From contig NZ_JAOAOQ010000005.1 of the NCBI RefSeq assembly GCF_030398385.1, forward strand, positions 186,001-250,000: 64,000 bases of DNA. Direction: 5' to 3'. The translations under genes were made by a program, and so were the position numbers. This DNA comes from Aquibium sp. ELW1220 (GTDB lineage: Bacteria > Pseudomonadota > Alphaproteobacteria > Rhizobiales > Rhizobiaceae). Shown in pieces: positions 25,167 through 34,756 of the stretch. Within the stretch, counting starts at the first letter, position 1; each line of letters opens with the position of its first letter. The notes beneath the pieces are model-generated. The model saw only the letters and a program-made list of their open reading frames with translations, did not search any database and was not told where the DNA came from.

Positions 25167-26153
25167 ATGAACAAGATCGATCGCGACATTTCCAATCTCC
25201 CGGACACCACCGTATCGGTGAAGGACGTCTTCGGCTTCGAGTCGCGCATGATCGTGCCGGCCTATTCGGTCGGGGACCCGCATGTCCCAGACATCGATCC
25301 GGACTATCTCTTCGACCGCGACACCACGCTCGCCATCCTGGCCGGCTTCGCCTTCAACCGGCGCGTGATGATCTCGGGCTATCACGGCACCGGCAAATCG
25401 ACGCATATCGAGCAGGTCGCGGCACGGCTGAACTGGCCGATGGTGCGCGTCAATCTCGACAGCCACGTCAGCCGCATCGATCTCGTCGGCAAGGACGCGA
25501 TCGTGCTGAAGGAAGGCAAGCAGGTCACGGAGTTCCGCGACGGCATTCTGCCCTGGGCCTACCAGCACAACGTCGCGCTCTGCTTCGACGAGTACGATGC
25601 CGGCCGCCCGGACGTGATGTTCGTCATCCAGCGCGTGCTCGAATCGGCCGGCCGCCTGACGCTGCTGGATCAGAGCCGCGTCATCCGGCCGCATCCGGCT
25701 TTCCGCCTGTTCGCCACCGCCAACACGGTCGGCCTGGGCGATACCACGGGCCTCTACCACGGTACCCAACAGATCAACCAGGCGCAGATGGACCGCTGGT
25801 CCATCGTCACCACGCTCAACTACCTGCCGCACGACAAGGAAGTCGACATCGTGCTGGCCAAGGCCAAGCACTACCGTAACGACAAGGGTCGCGTCATCGT
25901 CGACCGAATGGTGCGGGTTGCCGACATGACCCGCTCGGCCTTCGTCAACGGCGATCTTGCCACCGTGATGAGCCCGCGCACGGTCATCACCTGGGCCGAG
26001 AACGCCGAGATATTCGGCGATGTCGGTCATTCGTTCCGCCTCACCTTCCTCAACAAGTGCGACGAACTCGAGCGCGCCCTCGTGGCCGAGTTCTACCAGC
26101 GCGTCTTCGGCGAGGAACTGAAGGAGAGCGCGGTGAACGTCGTGCTGGGCTGA
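25167..26153 (+). CDS. cobS: Aerobic cobaltochelatase subunit CobS
   Basis: A 328-residue AAA+ (MoxR-like) ATPase. Walker A is GYHGTGKST near residue 72, Walker [11 protein letters not shown] near 145, and the sensor region carries [13 protein letters not shown]. CobS and CobT form a ring complex that drives CobN to insert cobalt into hydrogenobyrinic acid diamide in aerobic cobalamin synthesis. The start is either of two adjacent ATGs (25164 or 25167). Normally cobT follows directly; here a two-gene hicAB-like module of about 0.5 kb separates them. CobN is not in the window. Confidence 0.95.
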   Translation: MNKIDRDISNLPDTTVSVKDVFGFESRMIVPAYSVGDPHVPDIDPDYLFDRDTTLAILAGFAFNRRVMISGYHGTGKSTHIEQVAARLNWPMVRVNLDSHVSRIDLVGKDAIVLKEGKQVTEFRDGILPWAYQHNVALCFDEYDAGRPDVMFVIQRVLESAGRLTLLDQSRVIRPHPAFRLFATANTVGLGDTTGLYHGTQQINQAQMDRWSIVTTLNYLPHDKEVDIVLAKAKHYRNDKGRVIVDRMVRVADMTRSAFVNGDLATVMSPRTVITWAENAEIFGDVGHSFRLTFLNKCDELERALVAEFYQRVFGEELKESAVNVVLG

Positions 26154-26176
26154 CGTGAGGCCAGAGAACCGCGTCG

Positions 26177-26413
26177 ATGGGAAAGACGATCGAGCGGATG
26201 CGGTCCAACCCAAGGGGGGACTGGCGTATTGCCGACGTCGAAAGAGCCTGCGCGGAGGCCGGGGTCGCTTGCATGAAGCCGTCGGGCGGGTCACACTTCA
26301 AGGTCGGAAATCCACATGGTGGACGACGACTGACAATACCGGCCCGGCGTCCCATCAAGCCGGTGTACATCGCAATGCTGGTCAAGTTCCTCGACGAGGA
26401 AGGCAGACGATGA
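26177..26413 (+). CDS. hicA: HicA-like toxin (mRNA interferase family)
   Basis: A 78-residue protein with the double-stranded-RNA-binding-like HicA fold. The catalytic histidine is H40 in PSGGSHFKV, followed by RLTIPARRPIKPVYIAMLVKFL, the pattern of HicA toxins. Such toxins cleave mRNA until bound by HicB. It begins 23 bases after cobS and overlaps the antitoxin gene by four bases (ATGA), in toxin-first order as usual for hicAB. There is no strong ribosome site. Whether it is active cannot be told from sequence. Confidence 0.8.
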   Translation: MGKTIERMRSNPRGDWRIADVERACAEAGVACMKPSGGSHFKVGNPHGGRRLTIPARRPIKPVYIAMLVKFLDEEGRR

Positions 26414-26679
26414 TCGAGAGAACGAAGATACTCGTTTCCGACGGATCGGTGTTCGATCCTGCAGACTACGAAGTCAATCTGCGCCCGCTCCACGCATCCG
26501 AGGGAGGCGGCTGGCTTGCGGTCATGCCCGCGCTTCCGGGTTGTACCGGCGATGGCGAAAGCGAGATGGAGGCTATCGGAGACGTCCGCCTGGCCGCGTG
26601 GGAGTGGGCCGCCGCGGCGGCGGCCGATGGCGATCCCATTCCGGCGCCCATGAGCCGAAATCCCATGGCCGCCGAGTAG
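26410..26679 (+). CDS. hicB: HicB-like antitoxin
   Basis: An 89-residue HicB-family protein: YEVNLRPL, then GGGWLAVMPALPGCTGDGESEMEAI and the closing GDPIPAP are the family's partial RNase H-like fold. It lacks the C-terminal DNA-binding domain found in longer HicB proteins, so autoregulation would need another factor or the cob operon promoter. Its stop is only three bases before the cobT ATG, so cobT translation is probably coupled to it. Confidence 0.8.
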   Translation: MIERTKILVSDGSVFDPADYEVNLRPLHASEGGGWLAVMPALPGCTGDGESEMEAIGDVRLAAWEWAAAAAADGDPIPAPMSRNPMAAE

Positions 26680-26682
26680 ACA

Positions 26683-28584
26683 ATGGCATCTCCCGGCGAC
26701 AACCAGCGTGGCGGCAAGCCGAAGACGGGCAGTGAGGGCGAGGCCTTCAAGCGCGCGATGACGGTGACGATGCGCGCCATCGCGGGCGAGAACGACCTCG
26801 AGGTCTCGTTCGCCAAGGACAAGCCGGCGCTCGCCGGTAGTCGCGCGCGGCTGCCCGAACTCGGCAATCGGCCGACGAAGGCGGAGGTCTCGATCACCCG
26901 CGGTCTGGGTGATTCGATGGCGCTGCGCCGCGCTTGTCACGACAGTTCGATCCATACCCGGCTCGCGCCCGAGGGCAAGCAGGCGCGGGCGATCTTCGAC
27001 GCGGTCGAGCAGGCCCGTGTGGAGGCGATCGGCGCCAATCGGATGGCCGGCGTGGCCGACAACCTCGCCTCCATGCTGGAGGACAAGTACCAGAAGGCCA
27101 ATCTCGCGAGCGTCACGGAGCAGGCCGATGCGCCGCTCGAGGAAGCCGTCGCCATGGTCGTGCGAGAACATCTGACCGGGCGCAAGGTGCCGAAGAGCGG
27201 CGAACGCATGGTCGATCTCTGGCGCGACTGGATCGAAGACAAGGCCGGTGCCGATATCGAGGGCCTCACCGGCAAGCTGGACGACCAGAATGCTTTCGCC
27301 CGCGTCGTCCGAAACATGCTGGCCTCCATGGACATGGCCGAGGAACTGGGGGACGAGGAGCAGTCCGAGGAGGCCGAAGACAGCGACGACCAGCCCGAGG
27401 GCGAGGAGGAGAGCGACGACGGCGGCGAGCAGGACCAGGGTGCGGACCAGTCTGAGTCCGACGAGTCTGACGATTCCACCGAGGATCAGGAAGCCGGCGA
27501 GAGCGAATCGAGCGACGCTGACGCTGACGAGATTTCGGAGGACGAGGACGTCGACGCGGAGACGCCGGGCGAGGCCAAGCGTCCTGATTTCCCCTATACG
27601 AACCTGCCACCCGACTTCGACTACAAGATCTTTACCACCGCCTTCGACGAGATGGTGGGCGCCGAGGAACTCTGCGACGAGGAGGAACTCGACCGTCTGC
27701 GCGCCTTCCTCGACAAGCAGCTCGCCAACCTCCAAGGGGTGGTTGGCCGGCTTGCCAACAGGCTGCAGCGCCGCCTGATGGCGCAGCAGAACCGCTCCTG
27801 GGACTTCGACCTGGAAGAGGGCTATCTCGACCCGGCGCGGCTCGTGCGCGTCGTCATCGATCCCATGCAGCCGCTCTCCTTCAAGCAGGAGCGCGATACC
27901 AACTTCCGCGACACCGTGGTCACGCTGCTGCTCGACAATTCGGGCTCGATGCGCGGCCGCCCGATCACGGTCGCGGCGACATGTGCCGACATCCTTGCCC
28001 GCACGCTGGAGCGCTGCGGAGTCTCCGTCGAGATTCTCGGCTTCACCACGAAGGCGTGGAAGGGCGGCCAGTCGCGCGAGAAGTGGCTCAAGGAAGGCAA
28101 GCCTGCCAGCCCCGGCCGGCTCAACGACCTGCGCCACATCATCTACAAGTCCGCCGACGCGCCCTGGCGGCGGGCCCGGCGCAATCTCGGCCTGATGATG
28201 CGCGAAGGGCTCCTGAAGGAGAACATCGACGGCGAAGCGCTGCTCTGGGCGCACAACCGACTCGTGGCCCGCCGCGAGCAGCGCAAGATCCTGATGATGA
28301 TCTCCGACGGCGCGCCGGTCGACGACTCGACGCTATCGGTCAACCCCGGCAACTACCTGGAGCGCCATCTGCGCGCGGTCATCGACCTGATCGAGACGCG
28401 TTCGCCGGTGGAACTCATCGCTATCGGCATCGGCCACGACGTGACGCGCTACTACCGCCGCGCCGTGACCATCGTCGACGCCGAGGAACTCGCCGGAGCC
28501 ATGACCGAGCAACTGGCATCGCTCTTCGCCGACCAGGCCGCAGCCGGTGCGCGCCGCGGCGGCGCACGGCGGCGCGCGGGCTGA
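26683..28584 (+). CDS. cobT: Aerobic cobaltochelatase subunit CobT
   Basis: A 633-residue partner of CobS. The N-terminal ~215 residues are helical. A very acidic stretch (about 220-300, rich in Glu, Asp and Ser, such as [12 protein letters not shown]) links to the rest. The C-terminal half has a von Willebrand factor A domain with the MIDAS motif [11 protein letters not shown] near residue 418. In Pseudomonas denitrificans and Brucella CobT forms the outer ring over CobS and recruits CobN. The C-terminal tail is Arg/Ala-rich. It starts three bases after hicB with no clear ribosome site of its own. Confidence 0.95.
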   Translation: MASPGDNQRGGKPKTGSEGEAFKRAMTVTMRAIAGENDLEVSFAKDKPALAGSRARLPELGNRPTKAEVSITRGLGDSMALRRACHDSSIHTRLAPEGKQARAIFDAVEQARVEAIGANRMAGVADNLASMLEDKYQKANLASVTEQADAPLEEAVAMVVREHLTGRKVPKSGERMVDLWRDWIEDKAGADIEGLTGKLDDQNAFARVVRNMLASMDMAEELGDEEQSEEAEDSDDQPEGEEESDDGGEQDQGADQSESDESDDSTEDQEAGESESSDADADEISEDEDVDAETPGEAKRPDFPYTNLPPDFDYKIFTTAFDEMVGAEELCDEEELDRLRAFLDKQLANLQGVVGRLANRLQRRLMAQQNRSWDFDLEEGYLDPARLVRVVIDPMQPLSFKQERDTNFRDTVVTLLLDNSGSMRGRPITVAATCADILARTLERCGVSVEILGFTTKAWKGGQSREKWLKEGKPASPGRLNDLRHIIYKSADAPWRRARRNLGLMMREGLLKENIDGEALLWAHNRLVARREQRKILMMISDGAPVDDSTLSVNPGNYLERHLRAVIDLIETRSPVELIAIGIGHDVTRYYRRAVTIVDAEELAGAMTEQLASLFADQAAAGARRGGARRRAG

Positions 28585-28649
28585 CGGGCTTGGCCGGGGA
28601 TCGATCCACACCGGCCGGCTTCCCGATCCGCTTAAGGGCAACGCCTGGC

Positions 28650-29672
28650 ATGCGGCTGTGCGCTGCGTTGACCGCGGTCGCCCTCGTCTCGTCTGCGACA
28701 GTCTGGACGGCCGCTCCCGCCTATGCCGTCGCGTCGGCAGCGGCGGTCGAGCCGATCAGTGTTCGCAGCTGGCCGATCCGGTCCTTCCGCATCGGCTCGT
28801 CGCAGATGCGCTTCGGGCCGCTGGAGTTCGTCGGGGGCCTCGAAATGGCCTCGGCCGCTGGCGATTTCGGCGCCCTGTCCGCCTTTCGCTTTCTCGATCC
28901 CGGAGGGCGTTTCGTCGGCGTCGCCGACACCGGCTTCTGGTTCTTCGGCCAGTTGGAGCGCGACGCTGACGGCAGGCCCTCCGGCCTCGCGGATTTCACC
29001 ATGCAGCAGATGGTCGGCCCGCAGGGACAGGTGACGGCCGACAAGGGGCGCACGGATGCCGAGGGCCTGGCCGTTCGCGACGGTGTTGCCACCGCCACGT
29101 TCGAACGTGCGCACCGGGTCTCGGAGTACAAGCTCGATCCGGGCGGCATGAAGAGCCAGATCCGCGATCTCGGCTACGTCATCCCGCCGCGGGAACTGCG
29201 CAACAACCGCGGTCTCGAGACGATCGCCTACGCTCCGAAGGACGGACCCTTGGCGGGCGCCCGCGTCGTCGTCTCCGAAAAGAGCCTCGACCGGAACGGC
29301 GACATCTTCGCCGCGATCATCGAGGGGCCGGGCAAAGGCGTCTTTACGGTCGTCCGCCGCGGCGAGTTCGATATCACTGACGGTGCCTTCCTGCCGGATG
29401 GTGATCTGCTGCTGCTCGAGCGGAGCTACGCCATCTCGCGCGGCGTCGGCATGCGGCTGCGGCGCATTCCCGCTGGCGACATCCGCAAGGGGGCGGTGGC
29501 CGACGGCGAGATCCTGCTGGAGGCCGGGATGACCTACCAGATCGACAACATGGAAGGGCTGGACGTCTGGCGGCGCGCCGATGGCGCCCTGATGGTGTCG
29601 CTGATCTCCGACGACAACCACTCGATCCTGCAGCGGAATCTGTACCTGGAGTTCATCCTGCAGGAGGATTAG
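28650..29672 (+). CDS. Secreted phytase-like esterase-domain protein (PF13449 type)
   Basis: A 340-residue exported protein. A signal peptide (LCAALTAVALVSSATVWTAAPAYA) precedes a single domain resembling the esterase-like activity of phytase family, seen as GGLEMASAAGDFGALSAFRFL, LSDTGFWF-like VADTGFWFFGQLERD, and EGLDVWRRADGALMVSLISDDN. The fold is probably a beta-propeller. The reaction is not established for most members. The ATG at 28650 gives the signal peptide directly. It lies 65 bases after cobT but a functional link is unlikely. Confidence 0.8.
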   Translation: MRLCAALTAVALVSSATVWTAAPAYAVASAAAVEPISVRSWPIRSFRIGSSQMRFGPLEFVGGLEMASAAGDFGALSAFRFLDPGGRFVGVADTGFWFFGQLERDADGRPSGLADFTMQQMVGPQGQVTADKGRTDAEGLAVRDGVATATFERAHRVSEYKLDPGGMKSQIRDLGYVIPPRELRNNRGLETIAYAPKDGPLAGARVVVSEKSLDRNGDIFAAIIEGPGKGVFTVVRRGEFDITDGAFLPDGDLLLLERSYAISRGVGMRLRRIPAGDIRKGAVADGEILLEAGMTYQIDNMEGLDVWRRADGALMVSLISDDNHSILQRNLYLEFILQED

Positions 29673-29700
29673 CGGGCGGCTGCGCCCGCGCGGCTGGATT

Positions 29701-30321
29701 TCAGCGTACGGCTGGAGCGGGCCTCAGCACCGACAGCAAGGCGCCGTAAGGGGCTAGCATGGCGAGCCCGATCAGGATCTTGACGGCGAAGTCGCCCAGC
29801 GCCAGCGACACCCACAGCGGCGCCTGCCCGCCCAGGAACGGCACGGCGAAGGCGAGAGAGCCGTCCTCCATGCCGAACAAGGCGTCGATGCCGGCAAACG
29901 CGGACGAGAAGGCAAGGCCGAAGAACAGCACCGTGTCCAGCGCCGAGCCGACCAGCGTCGAGACGAAGGGTGCCTGCCACCAGGCCTGGCCACGCAGCCG
30001 GTCGAAGACGGCCGTGTCGAGAAGCTGGGCCACCAGGAAGGCCGAACCGGAGGCGATGGCGATGCGTGGCGTCGCCAGCCAGACCGACAGAGCAACGGCG
30101 ATGACGAAGCCGGCGAGCACCACCCGCCGCGCCGCACCGGTGCCGAAGCGGCGGTTGGTCAGGTCGTTGACGAGGAAGGCCACCGGATAGGTGAAGGCGC
30201 CCCAGGTGAGTATCTCGCCGAGCCCGAGATGCTCGAACGGATATTGCACAAGGACGTTGGACACGGCGACGATGATTGCCATGGCCGCGACGAACGGCAG
30301 GACACGCAGGGTGCTGGTCAT
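29701..30321 (-). CDS. VUT-family (YhhQ-like) queuosine precursor transporter
   Basis: A 206-residue inner-membrane protein with about six hydrophobic helices. GAFTYPVAFLVNDLTNRRFG near residue 40 is the VUT/YhhQ signature. E. coli YhhQ imports preQ0 and preQ1 for queuosine tRNA modification, and the same role is likely here. ATG at 30321 follows AGGA with seven bases spacing. It lies downstream of rpmB, separated by a terminator hairpin. I looked for a preQ1 riboswitch in the short leader and saw none. Confidence 0.85.
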   Translation of the reverse strand: MTSTLRVLPFVAAMAIIVAVSNVLVQYPFEHLGLGEILTWGAFTYPVAFLVNDLTNRRFGTGAARRVVLAGFVIAVALSVWLATPRIAIASGSAFLVAQLLDTAVFDRLRGQAWWQAPFVSTLVGSALDTVLFFGLAFSSAFAGIDALFGMEDGSLAFAVPFLGGQAPLWVSLALGDFAVKILIGLAMLAPYGALLSVLRPAPAVR

Positions 30322-30348
30322 TTTTTTATCCTGGGTGATGGAACCAGA

Positions 30349-30371
30349 AAGGCGGGCCGGAAGCCCGCCTT
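30349..30371 (-). terminator. Terminator after rpmB
   Basis: On the minus strand AAGGCGGGC and GCCCGCCTT form a nine-base-pair stem around a five-base loop, followed by TTCTGG. It starts 33 bases after the rpmB stop and insulates the transporter gene behind it. Confidence 0.65.
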
Positions 30372-30403
30372 GCGATAATTTTCGGACAGAGCCGAAAAGC
30401 GGA

Positions 30404-30700
30404 TCAGGCAGCCGGCTGGTCGGCCAGCTTCTTGGTGATCTGCTTCTTCAGGAGGCGGGCGCGCTGCGAAAGCTCGGCCACGTCGGCCTTGAGCAGGAAC
30501 GCATCGAGGCCACCCCGATGCTCGACCGAGCGAAGCGCATTGGCCGAGATGCGCAGGCGGACGCTCTGGTTGAGAGCCTCCGACATCAGCGTCACGTTGA
30601 CGAGGTTTGGCAGGAAGCGGCGACGCGTCTTGTTGTTGGCGTGGCTCACATTGTTGCCGTACAGGACGGCCTTGGCGGTCAGTTCGCAAGCGCGGGACAT
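30404..30700 (-). CDS. rpmB: 50S ribosomal protein L28
   Basis: A 98-residue L28 protein of usual alphaproteobacterial length: [34 protein letters not shown] is split here only by description, and shows the conserved [14 protein letters not shown] segment that contacts 23S rRNA. It carries no zinc-type cysteine pairs. It is a single-gene unit, divergent from the DUF3108 gene with 232 bases between them, and followed by a clear terminator. Confidence 0.96.
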   Translation of the reverse strand: MSRACELTAKAVLYGNNVSHANNKTRRRFLPNLVNVTLMSEALNQSVRLRISANALRSVEHRGGLDAFLLKADVAELSQRARLLKKQITKKLADQPAA

Positions 30701-30932
30701 GGTTCTCTACCTTCGGTTCTCGTCGGACCAATTGACCGACCCGCACCAGACCGTATGGCGCGCGGGCTTTGTCAGGCGGCCTCGTGGGAAAAAGTCGGGG
30801 TTCCATAGTGGGAAACAGACCGATCGTCAAGCGCGGCCCCCCGCGCAAACGACTTTCCCGTCTTCCACCGTCCCCCGATTGCTTCTGCCACAGATTAGCC
30901 GGAACTTCCTGAAAAAAGAGCAGCTCTGGAGC

Positions 30933-31769
30933 ATGAACTACCGATCGGCTTCACACGAGGACCAAACATTGCCACACGCGTCCAGCCTCCGCCGAAAAGC
31001 GGCGGTCCTTGCCGCCACCCTCGTTCCTGTCGCGGCCTTGGCAGCGCCCGCTGACGGCGCTTCTCTTCGTTCGGAGTATGCCACGTCGCTTTACGGCATC
31101 GTGCTCGCCCGGTCGACCTTCGAGAGCAGGATCGACAAGGACGGCTTTGCCATCAGCGGCCAGCTGACGAGTTCCGGGGTTGCCAAGATATTCGACGACA
31201 CCCGCGCCAGCGCGACCGCGAGCGGACGCCTTGGAGCCGACGGACCGCTGCCGCGGAGCTACGGCGTCGACTATACCTCGGGCAACAAGAAGAAGAAGAC
31301 CACCATCGCCTTTGCCAACGGCGCTGTCGTCAGCGCCGAGAACACGCCGCCGGTCCGGACCAACCGCAAGGACTGGATCAAGGTCGAGCAGGATCATCTG
31401 ACAGGCGTCGTCGATCCGATTTCCGCTGCGCTGGTGCGCGCCGCCTCGCCCGCCGACGTCTGCAACCGCACGATCCGCATCTTCGACGGTGCTCTGCGTG
31501 CTGACCTGCACCTCAAGCCGGCCGGCTTTGGCACCGCTTCCGTCTCCGGCTACAAGGGCGACACGGTGAAGTGCTCGGCCCGCTTCGTGCCGGTATCCGG
31601 GTATCGAAGCAACAACAAGTCGATAGCCTTCATGCGGAAGTCCTCCGACATCGCGATCGCCTTTGCGCAGGTCGGTACCTCAGGTGTATATGCCCCCGTC
31701 GAGGCGACGGTTGGCACGCAGGTCGGCACGATCAAGGTTCAGGCCGTTCGCTTCGAAATGGTGAAATAG
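30933..31769 (+). CDS. DUF3108 exported protein
   Basis: A 278-residue predicted periplasmic protein of the DUF3108 family. After a basic N-terminus and hydrophobic segment (AAVLAATLVPVAALAAPADG) it has YATSLYGIVLARSTFESRID and later HLTGVVDPISAALVRAA, matching the family pattern (a beta-rich fold thought to sit in the periplasm). No function is established. The chosen ATG has GGAG only one base away and AAGAG further upstream, so the exact start is uncertain. Confidence 0.75.
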   Translation: MNYRSASHEDQTLPHASSLRRKAAVLAATLVPVAALAAPADGASLRSEYATSLYGIVLARSTFESRIDKDGFAISGQLTSSGVAKIFDDTRASATASGRLGADGPLPRSYGVDYTSGNKKKKTTIAFANGAVVSAENTPPVRTNRKDWIKVEQDHLTGVVDPISAALVRAASPADVCNRTIRIFDGALRADLHLKPAGFGTASVSGYKGDTVKCSARFVPVSGYRSNNKSIAFMRKSSDIAIAFAQVGTSGVYAPVEATVGTQVGTIKVQAVRFEMVK

Positions 31770-31806
31770 CAACCGGAAGCCTCGCTCCCGGTCGGGAGCG
31801 GCGGGA

Positions 31807-32688
31807 ATGGCGCAGGCGACTTTGATCGGCTTTTCGGCGGTGATGATGTGGGCGCTTCTGGCGCTCTTCACCGACGCGTCCGGTACGGTTCCGCCTTTCC
31901 AGCTGTCGGCCATGACCTTCGCCATCGGTGCCGCGGTCGGTTTTGCCGCGCGCGGTCTTTCGGCGACCCCGGTCGAGCGAGTGGCGATCCCACCGGTCGT
32001 CTGGCTGGTCGGTATCGGCGGTCTCTTCGGCTACCATTTCTTCTACTTCACGGCATTGCGCAACGCGCCGGCCGTCGAGGCGAGCCTGATCGCCTATCTC
32101 TGGCCGCTGCTGATCGTTCTCGGCTCGGCGCTGATGCCGGGCGAACGGCTCGGCTGGCATCATCTCGTCGGCGCGCTGATGGGTCTGGCCGGCACGGCGC
32201 TGATCGTCAGTCGCGGCGGCGGATTCGAATTCGACGCGCGCTACGCCTACGGCTACGCCATGGCGGGGGTCTGCGCCCTCCTGTGGTCGGCCTATTCGCT
32301 CCTGTCGCGCCGCTTCCAAGCCGTCCCGACCCGCATCGTGACATGGTTCTGCGCCGCCACCGCATTGCTGTCGCTCCTCTGTCACGTGGCATTGGAGGAG
32401 ACGGTCTGGCCGCAGGGTGCCGGCCAGTGGCTCGCGGTGGCGGGTCTTGGTCTCCTGCCGGTGGGCGCGGCCTTCTATGCCTGGGACCACGGGGTCAAGC
32501 GCGGAAACATCCAGGTGCTGGGAGCCGCAAGCTATGCCGCGCCGCTGCTGTCGACGCTGGTGCTGATCGTCTTCGGCTTCGCGGAGCCGACGCTGACGAT
32601 CCTCGGCGCCTGCCTGCTGATCACGGCCGGCGCGGCGCTCGCGGCCAAGAACATGATCCTGTCGCGGCCGAAGGCACCCGCCGAATGA
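31807..32688 (+). CDS. EamA-domain DMT transporter (YddG-like)
   Basis: A 293-residue inner-membrane carrier with ten predicted helices arranged as two EamA repeats. FGYHFFYFTALRNAPAVEASLIAYLWPLL in the first half and AAFYAWDHGVKRGNIQVLGAASYAAPLLS in the second are typical of the branch containing the aromatic amino acid exporter YddG. The real substrate is unknown. It begins 37 bases after the DUF3108 gene and overlaps the YhhN-family gene by four bases. Confidence 0.85.
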   Translation: MAQATLIGFSAVMMWALLALFTDASGTVPPFQLSAMTFAIGAAVGFAARGLSATPVERVAIPPVVWLVGIGGLFGYHFFYFTALRNAPAVEASLIAYLWPLLIVLGSALMPGERLGWHHLVGALMGLAGTALIVSRGGGFEFDARYAYGYAMAGVCALLWSAYSLLSRRFQAVPTRIVTWFCAATALLSLLCHVALEETVWPQGAGQWLAVAGLGLLPVGAAFYAWDHGVKRGNIQVLGAASYAAPLLSTLVLIVFGFAEPTLTILGACLLITAGAALAAKNMILSRPKAPAE

Positions 32689-33359
32689 TGCCGTTTCCGG
32701 GCGGCATCGAGGCGGCGTCCAACGGCACGCTGGTCCTGTCGGCGGTGGCGGCGGCACTCTATCTCATGATGGTGAGGCGCCCGCCGTCGTACCGGCGAAC
32801 TGCGGTCAAGACGGCGTCGGTCGCGCTGCTCGGCGTGCTGGTCCTCGTTGCAGGCGGACCGACGCTTCTCGCGGCCGCGCTGGTCCTGTCGGCGCTCGGC
32901 GATCTCTTTCTGGCGGAGGATGGCGACCGCGCCTTCGTCTCCGGCCTGGCCGCCTTTCTTTCCGCGCACCTCGTCTACGTCGCATTGTTCGGCATGGCGG
33001 GCGGCGGCGGGGAGGCAATCGCTGCGGAGCCCGTCCGCCTCGCCGGGGCCGTGATCATTCTGCTGTTTGCGGCCGGAATGTTCCATCGGCTTCGGCCCGC
33101 CCTGCCGCGCCATCTCGTCCTCCCGGTCGGGCTCTACGTCGCGGCCATCATGGCGATGGGACTGACCGCAGTCACGCTGCCATCGCTCGCGGTGATTGCC
33201 GGCGCGGTCCTGTTCATCGTGTCCGACGCCGTCCTGGCCGCCGGCCGGTTCCTCATCCCGGCGGATTCGCCGCGCCAGGCCCTCGTCGCGCCGGCCGTGT
33301 GGGTGTCCTACTACGTCGCCCAGGTGGCGATCACGCTGGGGTTCCTGCTCGACCGATGA
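32685..33359 (+). CDS. YhhN (TMEM86) family membrane protein
   Basis: A 224-residue protein with about eight hydrophobic helices. ALVLSALGDLFLAEDGDRAFVSGL, near residue 65, and AVLFIVSDAVLAAGRF, near residue 175, carry the paired aspartates of the YhhN/TMEM86 family, whose animal members hydrolyse lysoplasmalogen. Bacterial function is less certain. It overlaps the EamA exporter gene by ATGA; a second ATG one codon in is equally possible. Confidence 0.82.
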   Translation: MMPFPGGIEAASNGTLVLSAVAAALYLMMVRRPPSYRRTAVKTASVALLGVLVLVAGGPTLLAAALVLSALGDLFLAEDGDRAFVSGLAAFLSAHLVYVALFGMAGGGGEAIAAEPVRLAGAVIILLFAAGMFHRLRPALPRHLVLPVGLYVAAIMAMGLTAVTLPSLAVIAGAVLFIVSDAVLAAGRFLIPADSPRQALVAPAVWVSYYVAQVAITLGFLLDR

Positions 33360-33402
33360 CGACGCTGCGGCCACGTGCGGCAGGCCCGGGCGGCGCCCGG
33401 CC

Positions 33403-34287
33403 TCATCGCACGCTGAATCGAATGGGCGCCGTGATGCTCGTTGCCGCGCCGGGGGGAGGCGGCGGCACCGGCGAGACCCGGCGCACGAGCGATAGCACCT
33501 CGTCGTCGAGATCCCGGAATCCCGAGGAGCGCGCGAGCACGACCGACAGGACGTTGCCGCTGCCGTCGATGCTGAACCGTACATAGGCCGTGCCCTGCTC
33601 GCCGCGCGCGCGCGCGGCTGCCGGATATCGCTTCCGGCGTTCCAGATGCGCCATGAGCCGCGACTGCCACCGGGTCGGAGACATCGAGGATGTCCCCGAG
33701 GCGCTCTGGCTGCCGGCATTGCGATCCGAACTCCTGACCTGCGCCTGTGCACGGGTGGCGGATGCCGAGGCGGCCTGCTGCTGGTCTTGTCTGCGCGGCT
33801 TCGACGCCTCGAGCTTTCGAGGCTCGGCCTTCTCCTTCCGTTCCTGAGGTTGCGGTCGGAAGGCCGGGAGGGGAACGTCGACGCTATCGGGAAGAATCAC
33901 GGCATCATCCTCGGCGGATGCGGTCTCCTCTACCGCCGTCGGGTCCGGCTCCACCGTGTCGTTTTGCGCCATTGCTTCTTCCGTCATGCCCTCTTCGGGC
34001 GGTGCCTCGTCAGGCGTCGGCGTCGCCTCGGCAGCGTTGCTCGGAGCGGTCGTTTCCAGATCCGGCGCAATCTCGTTCGTCTCGGTGAAGACGGCTTCCG
34101 GTTCGGGAGCGAGTTCGACCATGATGGCCGCGGGCGGCGCGTCCTCGGCCGCCACGGCGGGTGGCTCCCGAAGCAGCCATGCGGCCCCGCCGACATGGGT
34201 GGTCGCCACGGTGATCGCGGCGCAGATCCACAGGGCTGCCTCGGCGAGCGGCGTGCTGCGGCCGGGGGCGTCGACGAAGCGGCTCAC
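33403..34287 (-). CDS. tonB: TonB-type energy transducer of the haem locus
   Basis: A 294-residue protein with an N-terminal membrane anchor (ALWICAAITVATTHVGGAAWLL), a long periplasmic spacer rich in Glu, Pro and Thr followed by a Lys/Arg/Gln-rich part (PQPQERKEKAEPRKLEASKPRR), and a C-terminal TonB domain of ~90 residues. The domain shows RYPAAARARGEQGTAYVRFSID and ends in RFSV. It transmits the proton-motive force harvested by ExbB-ExbD to outer-membrane receptors. It is last in the haem operon and its ATG overlaps the exbD stop by four bases. Confidence 0.92.
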   Translation of the reverse strand: MSRFVDAPGRSTPLAEAALWICAAITVATTHVGGAAWLLREPPAVAAEDAPPAAIMVELAPEPEAVFTETNEIAPDLETTAPSNAAEATPTPDEAPPEEGMTEEAMAQNDTVEPDPTAVEETASAEDDAVILPDSVDVPLPAFRPQPQERKEKAEPRKLEASKPRRQDQQQAASASATRAQAQVRSSDRNAGSQSASGTSSMSPTRWQSRLMAHLERRKRYPAAARARGEQGTAYVRFSIDGSGNVLSVVLARSSGFRDLDDEVLSLVRRVSPVPPPPPGAATSITAPIRFSVR

Positions 34288-34751
34288 GGCGTGGAGGTCT
34301 CCTCCGGCCGGCCCGTCGCTTCGCCTGGGGCAGGCACGGATTCGAGCCCGACCAGCGCGATCTTAAGGTATCCGGCAGCGCGCAGCAGGTTCATGGCCTC
34401 CATGAGTTCGCCATAGCTGACGGCCTTGTCCGCGCGCAGGAAAACGCGCGTCTCCTTGTCGCCCCGGGCAGTCGCATCGAGTGCCGCGGCAAGCTCCTCT
34501 CTCGTCACCGCCTCGTCTCCGATCGCCAGCGACAGATCGGCCATCAGCGTCAGGTAGAGCGGCATGTCGGGCCGCTCCTGCGGCTGCGCAGTGGAAGCCG
34601 GCAGATCGACTGCGACGTTGACGGTCGCGAGCGGCGCGGCCACCATGAAGATGATGAGCAGCACCAGCATGACGTCGATGAACGGCGTGACGTTGATCTC
34701 GTGGTTCTCGTCGAGGTCGTGGCCGCCACCTTCGCGAATGCCTCCGGCCAT
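34284..34751 (-). CDS. exbD: ExbD biopolymer transport protein
   Basis: A 155-residue protein with one N-terminal helix: EINVTPFIDVMLVLLIIFMVAAPLA contains the proton-relay aspartate in FIDVMLVLL, the key ExbD residue. The rest is periplasmic and ends with a Glu/Pro-rich tail. It works with ExbB to power TonB. It sits between exbB (five-base gap) and tonB (four-base overlap). Confidence 0.94.
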   Translation of the reverse strand: MAGGIREGGGHDLDENHEINVTPFIDVMLVLLIIFMVAAPLATVNVAVDLPASTAQPQERPDMPLYLTLMADLSLAIGDEAVTREELAAALDATARGDKETRVFLRADKAVSYGELMEAMNLLRAAGYLKIALVGLESVPAPGEATGRPEETSTP

Positions 34752-34756
34752 GGCCT

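Noticed and set aside
30322-30348. A preQ1 riboswitch ahead of the queuosine-precursor-type transporter
   Set aside because: The leader after the rpmB terminator is only about 27 bases and shows no aptamer-like pairing.
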